In this document: positions 58,750 to 64,000 of the stretch, in pieces
Position numbering within the stretch: the stretch's first letter is position 1
Layout: each line of letters starts with the position of its first letter
NCBI RefSeq assembly: GCF_002836775.1
Contig: NZ_PJAQ01000005.1
Coordinates: forward strand, 1-64,000
DNA: 64,000 nucleotides
Direction: 5' to 3'
Source of the DNA: Colwellia sp. 12G3
GTDB taxonomy: Bacteria > Pseudomonadota > Gammaproteobacteria > Enterobacterales > Alteromonadaceae
Translations under genes and position numbers: made by a program
The notes under the pieces: model-generated
Databases searched by the model: none
What the model was told of the DNA's origin: nothing
The model's input: only the letters and a program-made list of their open reading frames with translations

Positions 58750-59226
58750 ATGAGTGTTAATAAAGTGATTGATCGTATTGATAAAAACATCCTTTTTGAA
58801 CTTCAAAAAAATGGACGTTTATCGAATGTTGAGTTGTCTAAGCGAGTGGGTTTGAGTCCAACCCCTTGTTTAGAAAGAGTTAAGCGGTTGGAGAAAGGGC
58901 AATACATTACGGGTTACAAAGCTATTTTGAATCCACATAAACTTGACGCTGCTTTATTAGTGTTTGTTGAAATTACGTTGACAAAAACCAGTCCAGACGT
59001 TTTTGATGACTTTGCCAAAGCCGTTGATGAAATTGATGTCATTCAAGAATGCCACCTCGTTTCAGGAAATTTTGACTTTTTACTTAAAACTCGTGTTAAA
59101 GATATGTTGGCCTATCGAGAGCTACTCGGCGAGACCTTATTAAAGTTACCTTCGGTAAGTGACAGCAGAACCTATGTAGTAATGGATGAAGTAAAATCAA
59201 CCAATTTACTTGCGATCAAACGTTAG
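58750..59226 (+). CDS. lrp: Leucine-responsive regulator, Lrp/AsnC family
   Basis: A 158-residue DNA-binding protein with an N-terminal winged helix (IDKNILFELQKNGRLSNVELSKRVGLSPTPCLERVKRLE) and a C-terminal RAM ligand-binding domain (ECHLVSGNFDFLLKTRVKDM). It is close in sequence to E. coli Lrp, and its position before ftsK matches E. coli, supporting Lrp itself rather than another paralogue. It is divergent from ald. Confidence 0.92.
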   Translation: MSVNKVIDRIDKNILFELQKNGRLSNVELSKRVGLSPTPCLERVKRLEKGQYITGYKAILNPHKLDAALLVFVEITLTKTSPDVFDDFAKAVDEIDVIQECHLVSGNFDFLLKTRVKDMLAYRELLGETLLKLPSVSDSRTYVVMDEVKSTNLLAIKR

Positions 59227-59678
59227 GGTAAAGCATCTATACCCGTTCCACTTGAAGATGCAGGATTCAGCTGGAATTATAAACGCCTTTAGGCAAGGCG
59301 TTGATTGAAGCGAATAGTTATTATATTGTCGAAATTAATAACGCAGTATAAAGTGTTTATAAACCAGCCCTTCGGGGAAACGAGCATCTTCAAGTGGAGC
59401 GGGTATAGGTATCAATAACCAATTGACTAAAATAGTATTGTTAATTGGTTACACCCAACGGATAGTGTCTTGACGATACACACAGTCAATTATTTTTTAA
59501 CTATAGGGATAACCTCGTGTTCTGAAGAGGTAGAAGCACTTTTGAGCTAATCAATTTACATAGCTGTATAAAAAAACATGCACTAATGACAATTTGTTGC
59601 TGCCAACTAAGCGCTAATTTGATACTTTAGCTTAGCTATACGTAATTTTTACGTGTTTATTTCCAATGGTACTTACAT
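59227..59678. other. Intergenic region between lrp and ftsK with a MITE-like element
   Basis: About 450 bp. The 170-bp element at 59238-59407 fills its first part. The rest is AT-rich, should hold the ftsK promoter, and shows no other recognisable structure. Confidence 0.6.
59238..59407. mobile_element. 170-bp MITE-like element with 24-bp terminal inverted repeats
   Basis: Left end 59238-59261 and right end 59384-59407 are inverted copies with one mismatch in 24. The outermost bases are TATACCCG and CGGGTATA, so a TA target duplication is possible (TA on both flanks). It codes for nothing. A diverged relative lies at 54417-54560, showing a dispersed family. It is inserted immediately after lrp. 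Confidence 0.75.
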
Positions 59679-62333
59679 TTGTCTTCAGATCTGATAGAAA
59701 ATCCCGATGCTTCACTTGCTGCATTGACCAATAAACAACTCACTGGCGTACAACGTCTACTTGAAGCTGGGTTATTGTTTTTCACTGTGTTTGCCATGTT
59801 TATGATGTTGGCGTTATTTAGCTTTGACCCTGCTGATCCCGGTTGGGCACAAACAGGTTATCAATCACAGGTGCGAAACTTAGGCGGTGCGGTTGGTGCT
59901 TACCTTTCTGATTTGTTTTTGAACCTTTTCGGTCTTATCGCTTACAGTTTACCTTTTGTTATCGCTATCGTGGGTTGGTTGTTGTTTCAACGCTTTCATG
60001 AATTACTGAAACTTGACTACTTAACGTTAGGCTTAAAGTTGATTGGTTTTTTCATGTTTTATCTTGGCGTAACCTCTTTGGCCAGTATGAATTTTGATGA
60101 TGTTTTTTACTTCTCTGCAGGCGGTATTTTAGGTGATGTCCTTAGTGAAACCTTGCTCCCGTATTTTTCATTTGTTGGCTCTACTTTATTATTCTTACTT
60201 TTTACCTGTGCAGGTTTTGTGCTTTTAACTGGTTTTTCTTGGCTTAAATTTATAGACGCGGTAGGTAGATATGCCATTGTGGCAGCACTTAAACTAATAA
60301 GCTTACCTCTATTGATTAAAGCGCATTTCGGTTCTAGCGAAGAAAATACAAATGCCGATGATGGGCTTGGTAATGTGAAAAGCCGTTTGGTTCAAAACAA
60401 ACCTACTGTTAAAGTAGAAAAGTCAAAGTCAAAGCCAGAACACGTCACTCCTGAACAAATAGCCCCTGAACCAGTAACAACAAAACCAGAATATTCAGAA
60501 ACGTTACCTTATGGGATATTTGCCGAAACAGCCATTGTTGAATTGCATGAACCTTTCAGTATTAGACCAGAGCTAGACGAATTGACAAAAAAAGTGGCTT
60601 CAAAAAGTGAACCATATATTGATATTTCTGAACTAATGAATGAACTTTCTGTGGGCAATGTACAAGAACATGTTAGCAAGAAAGAAATTACCGCCGCTTT
60701 CGCCGAGGTAGAGAAACCTGACGTTGCCGATGATTATCAATTCCCCGTTCCTGCACAGTTAGCACCTGTTGAGCAAAGTATATCTGATAACAATGGCCAA
60801 GTTAATCTCGTTGCGGTTGAAGACAAACCCTCTCAGGGAATGCCGTCTATTGATCTACTTGATCGACCTGATAAAGCGAAAAACCCGATTAACCAAGAAG
60901 AATTAGACATAGTAAGTCGCTTAGTTGAAACGAAACTACTCGATTTTGGGGTGCAAGCACAAGTGGTGTCTGTTTATCCTGGCCCTGTTATTACTCGCTT
61001 TGAATTAGATTTGGCACCCGGTGTTAAGGTGAATAAAATTACCAGCTTATCGAAAGATTTAGCCCGTGCTTTATCGGCTATTAGTGTACGCGTGGTTGAA
61101 GTTATTCCGGGTAAATCTGTTATCGGTCTAGAACTACCGAATAAACACCGTGAAATTGTCTATTTAAGTGAAGTGATTGGATGTCCTGCTTTTGAAGAAT
61201 CGCCATCACCACTTGCTATGGTGCTAGGTAAAGATATTGCGGGTGATCCCGTTGTCGTCGATTTAGGTAAAATGCCACATTTATTGGTTGCTGGTACCAC
61301 GGGCTCTGGTAAATCAGTTGGTGTAAACACCATGATTGTCAGCTTGTTGTATAAATCAACGCCTGAAGATGTGCGTATGATTATGATTGATCCGAAAATG
61401 TTAGAGCTTTCAGTTTATGAAGGCATTCCACATTTATTGGCTGAAGTAGTTACTGATATGAAAGATGCTGCTAATGCGCTGCGTTGGTGTGTTGGTGAAA
61501 TGGAACGTCGCTATAAAGTTATGTCGGCCGTAGGTGTACGTAACTTAAAAGGTTACAACAAAAAAGTGCTTGAAGCGATTGCTGCGGGTGAGCCATTAAT
61601 TGACCCTACATGGCAACCTAATGATGGTATGGATCAAACACCACCTTTGTTAGAGAAATTACCCAGTATTGTTGTTATCGTTGATGAATTTGCCGACATG
61701 ATGATGATTGTTGGTAAAAAAGTTGAAGAACTTATTGCCCGTATTGCCCAAAAAGCGCGTGCGGCTGGTATTCACTTAATACTTGCTACCCAGCGCCCTT
61801 CAGTAGATGTTATTACTGGTTTGATTAAAGCGAACATTCCTACCCGTATGGCGTTTCAGGTATCGTCAGGTTTGAACTCTCGTACGATTTTAGATCAGCA
61901 AGGGGCAGAGCAGTTACTCGGCATGGGTGATATGCTTTATTTACCGCCAGGTACTGGTGTACCAACGCGTGTGCATGGTGCTTTTGTTGACGATCATGAA
62001 GTGCATGCGGTAGTAAAAGATTGGAAATCTCGTGGTGAGCCAAACTACGTTGAAGAGATTTTGTCAGGTGAACACGATCAAGATATTTTATTACCTGGCG
62101 AACAAGCAGAAGGAAGTGAGGCTGAAGAAGTTGACGCGCTTTACGATGAAGCGGTTAATTTCGTCACTGAAAAACGTCGCGTTTCAATTTCGAGTGTACA
62201 AAGACAATTTAGAATCGGTTATAACCGCTCAGCAAGAATAGTTGAACAAATGGAATTACAAGGTGTCGTATCAACACCGGGTAATAATGGCGCACGTGAA
62301 GTTTTAGCGCCGCCGCCAGTGCGCGACTTTTAA
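59679..62333 (+). CDS. ftsK: DNA translocase FtsK
   Basis: A septal DNA pump that clears chromosome ends and activates XerCD at dif. Of 884 residues, the N-terminal part has four to five helices (about 25-215), the linker is short (about 215-400, acidic and Pro-rich), and the motor has Walker [10 protein letters not shown] (about 538-546) and Walker [14 protein letters not shown]. The C-terminal gamma winged helix ([23 protein letters not shown]) recognises KOPS. The start is TTG at 59679; no upstream ATG in frame was found, and the next Met would lie within helix 1. It shares the E. coli neighbourhood lrp-ftsK-lolA-rarA. Confidence 0.95.
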   Translation: MSSDLIENPDASLAALTNKQLTGVQRLLEAGLLFFTVFAMFMMLALFSFDPADPGWAQTGYQSQVRNLGGAVGAYLSDLFLNLFGLIAYSLPFVIAIVGWLLFQRFHELLKLDYLTLGLKLIGFFMFYLGVTSLASMNFDDVFYFSAGGILGDVLSETLLPYFSFVGSTLLFLLFTCAGFVLLTGFSWLKFIDAVGRYAIVAALKLISLPLLIKAHFGSSEENTNADDGLGNVKSRLVQNKPTVKVEKSKSKPEHVTPEQIAPEPVTTKPEYSETLPYGIFAETAIVELHEPFSIRPELDELTKKVASKSEPYIDISELMNELSVGNVQEHVSKKEITAAFAEVEKPDVADDYQFPVPAQLAPVEQSISDNNGQVNLVAVEDKPSQGMPSIDLLDRPDKAKNPINQEELDIVSRLVETKLLDFGVQAQVVSVYPGPVITRFELDLAPGVKVNKITSLSKDLARALSAISVRVVEVIPGKSVIGLELPNKHREIVYLSEVIGCPAFEESPSPLAMVLGKDIAGDPVVVDLGKMPHLLVAGTTGSGKSVGVNTMIVSLLYKSTPEDVRMIMIDPKMLELSVYEGIPHLLAEVVTDMKDAANALRWCVGEMERRYKVMSAVGVRNLKGYNKKVLEAIAAGEPLIDPTWQPNDGMDQTPPLLEKLPSIVVIVDEFADMMMIVGKKVEELIARIAQKARAAGIHLILATQRPSVDVITGLIKANIPTRMAFQVSSGLNSRTILDQQGAEQLLGMGDMLYLPPGTGVPTRVHGAFVDDHEVHAVVKDWKSRGEPNYVEEILSGEHDQDILLPGEQAEGSEAEEVDALYDEAVNFVTEKRRVSISSVQRQFRIGYNRSARIVEQMELQGVVSTPGNNGAREVLAPPPVRDF

Positions 62334-62471
62334 TTTATACCACTAACTATTTCAAGCGATTGATTTATTCCAAGGATTATTTCTAGGTTCATTTCAAGGT
62401 AAGGTTATCGCTTATTATTTTCTCTGTGTCAGCTATGTACTGGCGCAGTTCATCTTATTAGAAGTAAAACT

Positions 62472-63194
62472 ATGCAAATCAATTTTAAGCAGAAACCATT
62501 TTTTCGGTCATTCGCGTTAACCAGTATTTTACTCCCAGTACTAAGTTTATATCAACCAATGGCTTACGCAGAGCAACCACCAGTAAATACCATTGCATCA
62601 TCGTCACCATCAAGTGAGGCAAAAGAGCACTTAATGGCTAAGCTCAGGAAATTGGCTTTTTTTAGTGCTAATTTTAGCCAAAAAATACTTAGTGGAGAGG
62701 GTGAAATATTGCAACAAGGCTCAGGTACTTTAGCTATTAGCAAGCCTAATCTTGTTAATTGGAAAACCATAACACCCGATGAAACTTTAATTGTTAGTGA
62801 TGGCAATACCTTGTGGTTTTATGACCCGTTTATTGAACAAGCCAGTGCTTACAGCCTAGCTAAATCAATCCATAATACGCCCATTTTATTACTTACTAGT
62901 GATGAACCTCAGCTTTGGCAACAGTACCATGTTAGTGAGCAGAACAACGCGATTGAAAGTGGCTTACGTTTTGTTGTGCTGCCAAAAGATGAAAACAGCC
63001 AAATTAAAAAACTCACGTTAAGTTTTGAAGAAACAAAAACTAAGGATATTCAGTTAAGTGAGTTTTCTTTTGAGGATGCAACAGGGCAAATTAGCCAAAT
63101 CAGCTTAAGTCACTTTAATAGTACTGTTAAGCCAGACGCATCGTTGTTCACATTTAGCTTACCTGAAGGTGTAAGACTTGAAGACAAACGATAA
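62472..63194 (+). CDS. lolA: Outer-membrane lipoprotein carrier LolA
   Basis: A periplasmic chaperone that takes lipoproteins from LolCDE to LolB. Of 240 residues, a signal peptide (about 1-33, ending PMAYAEQ) is followed by the family pattern [52 protein letters not shown] and a C-terminal [25 protein letters not shown]. The export signal is somewhat long. It overlaps the rarA start by 17 bp, so the two are likely translated together. Confidence 0.92.
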   Translation: MQINFKQKPFFRSFALTSILLPVLSLYQPMAYAEQPPVNTIASSSPSSEAKEHLMAKLRKLAFFSANFSQKILSGEGEILQQGSGTLAISKPNLVNWKTITPDETLIVSDGNTLWFYDPFIEQASAYSLAKSIHNTPILLLTSDEPQLWQQYHVSEQNNAIESGLRFVVLPKDENSQIKKLTLSFEETKTKDIQLSEFSFEDATGQISQISLSHFNSTVKPDASLFTFSLPEGVRLEDKR

Positions 63195-64000
63195 TTCACA
63201 AGATAAGCTATTCGGTAAGTCATCTTCAGCGTTAGACCTTAGCCAGCGTAACAAGGAAGGTCAGCAAAACTCATTGTTTGACCTTACGCCGGGAGATTGT
63301 GAGTCAGAAGCCAGTGATAATACGGTAACGAACAATAACGCTCCAGCAAGTAGCTTTATGCCACTTGCTGCAAAAATGCGCCCAAAAACCTTAGCTGACT
63401 ATGTTGGGCAGCAGCATATCTTAGGTGGCGATTCGCCCTTAGCGCAATCCATTGAGCAAGGTCACTGTCACTCCCTTATATTTTGGGGCCCACCGGGTAG
63501 TGGTAAAACGACGCTGGCTGAAATTATTGCTCAACATGCTAATGCCGAAATAGAACGTGTATCTGCCGTTACCTCCGGTATTAAAGAGATCCGTAGTGCT
63601 ATTGAAAAAGCAAAATTGCGTGCACAAGGCGAGGGCGCTAATAAACGTAGAACAGTACTGTTTGTTGACGAAGTACACCGCTTTAATAAATCGCAGCAAG
63701 ATGCTTTTTTACCGCACATTGAAGATGGCACCATCATTTTTATTGGCGCGACCACAGAAAACCCTGCGTTTGAACTAAACCAAGCGTTACTATCTCGTGC
63801 ACGTTTATATACCTTAAAAAAATTAACCCGTGATGATTTAGCACAAGTATTACAGCGTGCTATCTCTTTATGTGAAGAAGAACAGCAGCTGAGTATTGAT
63901 TTAAGCGTTGATGCCAAGCAAAGCTTACTTAATCGTAGTGATGGCGATGCCAGACGATTACTTAATCTATTAGAAAACTGCCTCGATAGTACCGCTACAA
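63178..64000 (+). CDS. rarA: Replication-associated recombination protein A (RarA/MgsA), cut off by the window end
   Basis: An AAA+ ATPase of the clamp-loader-like group that acts at stalled replication forks. The frame is open to the window edge, so only the first 274 residues are seen. The start is inferred as TTG 63178 with AAGG upstream ([20 protein letters not shown] follows); the first 55-60 residues are longer than in E. coli and polar, and the alternative starts are ATG 63358 (MPLAAKMRP) and ATG 63376. Motifs: [17 protein letters not shown], Walker [31 protein letters not shown], and Walker [20 protein letters not shown] with [22 protein letters not shown]. It follows lolA as in E. 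coli. Confidence 0.93.
   Translation, partial: MKTNDNSQDKLFGKSSSALDLSQRNKEGQQNSLFDLTPGDCESEASDNTVTNNNAPASSFMPLAAKMRPKTLADYVGQQHILGGDSPLAQSIEQGHCHSLIFWGPPGSGKTTLAEIIAQHANAEIERVSAVTSGIKEIRSAIEKAKLRAQGEGANKRRTVLFVDEVHRFNKSQQDAFLPHIEDGTIIFIGATTENPAFELNQALLSRARLYTLKKLTRDDLAQVLQRAISLCEEEQQLSIDLSVDAKQSLLNRSDGDARRLLNLLENCLDSTAT

Overview
The window is an AT-rich, gene-dense stretch of a gammaproteobacterial chromosome. Gene content, codon style and families such as the 180-kDa-class NAD-glutamate dehydrogenase, DUF3083, DUF3087 and DUF5062 point to the Alteromonadales, most likely Colwellia or a near relative (inference; no marker rRNA is present). The block infA/bpt/aat, trxB, lrp, ftsK, lolA, rarA at the right end keeps the same neighbourhood as in E. 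coli, which anchors the window as core chromosome with accessory inserts further left.

Layout. 0.2-7.7 kb: NAD-glutamate dehydrogenase, pyrD, cytochrome c' and a convergent cytochrome b561. 8-14 kb: a TonB-dependent receptor, a sensor kinase whose periplasmic part is a YfiR-like domain, and an exported amidohydrolase. 14-22 kb: asnB, a hybrid kinase with an SsuA/THI5-like sensor whose natural start codon appears to have become ATC, a J-domain protein, a small solute-binding protein and an NhaD-type antiporter. 22.7-30.1 kb: a tightly packed nine-gene operon (thioredoxin-like TlpA, DUF4266 lipoprotein, DUF3570 outer-membrane protein, ApbE flavin transferase, response regulator, histidine kinase, cupredoxin, an FTR1-like permease without its iron motifs, and a small beta-barrel protein). 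30-38 kb: conserved hypothetical genes, AroG-type DAHP synthase, and a MoxR-DUF58-transglutaminase operon. 38-43 kb, minus strand: adenylation enzyme, carrier protein, lipid A acyltransferase homologue and MsbA-like ABC exporter. 43-53 kb: recC-recB-recD. 53-64 kb: the conserved infA to rarA block, with ald and lrp divergent.

Two systems stand out. The 38-43 kb operon has the same logic as Vibrio cholerae AlmE-AlmF-AlmG (amino-acid activation, carrier, transfer to lipid A), here joined to a flippase gene. The 22.7-30.1 kb operon places an ApbE lacking a signal peptide next to a DUF3570 protein that carries a sequence closely matching the ApbE flavinylation motif (DALTGAS, residues 88-94), together with a cupredoxin and an FTR1 homologue in which both REXXE motifs are replaced. 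That suggests an undescribed envelope redox/metal system under its own two-component control.

Non-coding structure includes several clear intrinsic terminators, a 170-bp MITE-like element with 24-bp inverted ends, a diverged relative of it, a second 203-bp inverted-repeat element, and a perfect 17-bp-arm hairpin in front of the nine-gene operon. I saw no rRNA, tRNA, CRISPR array or intact transposase gene.
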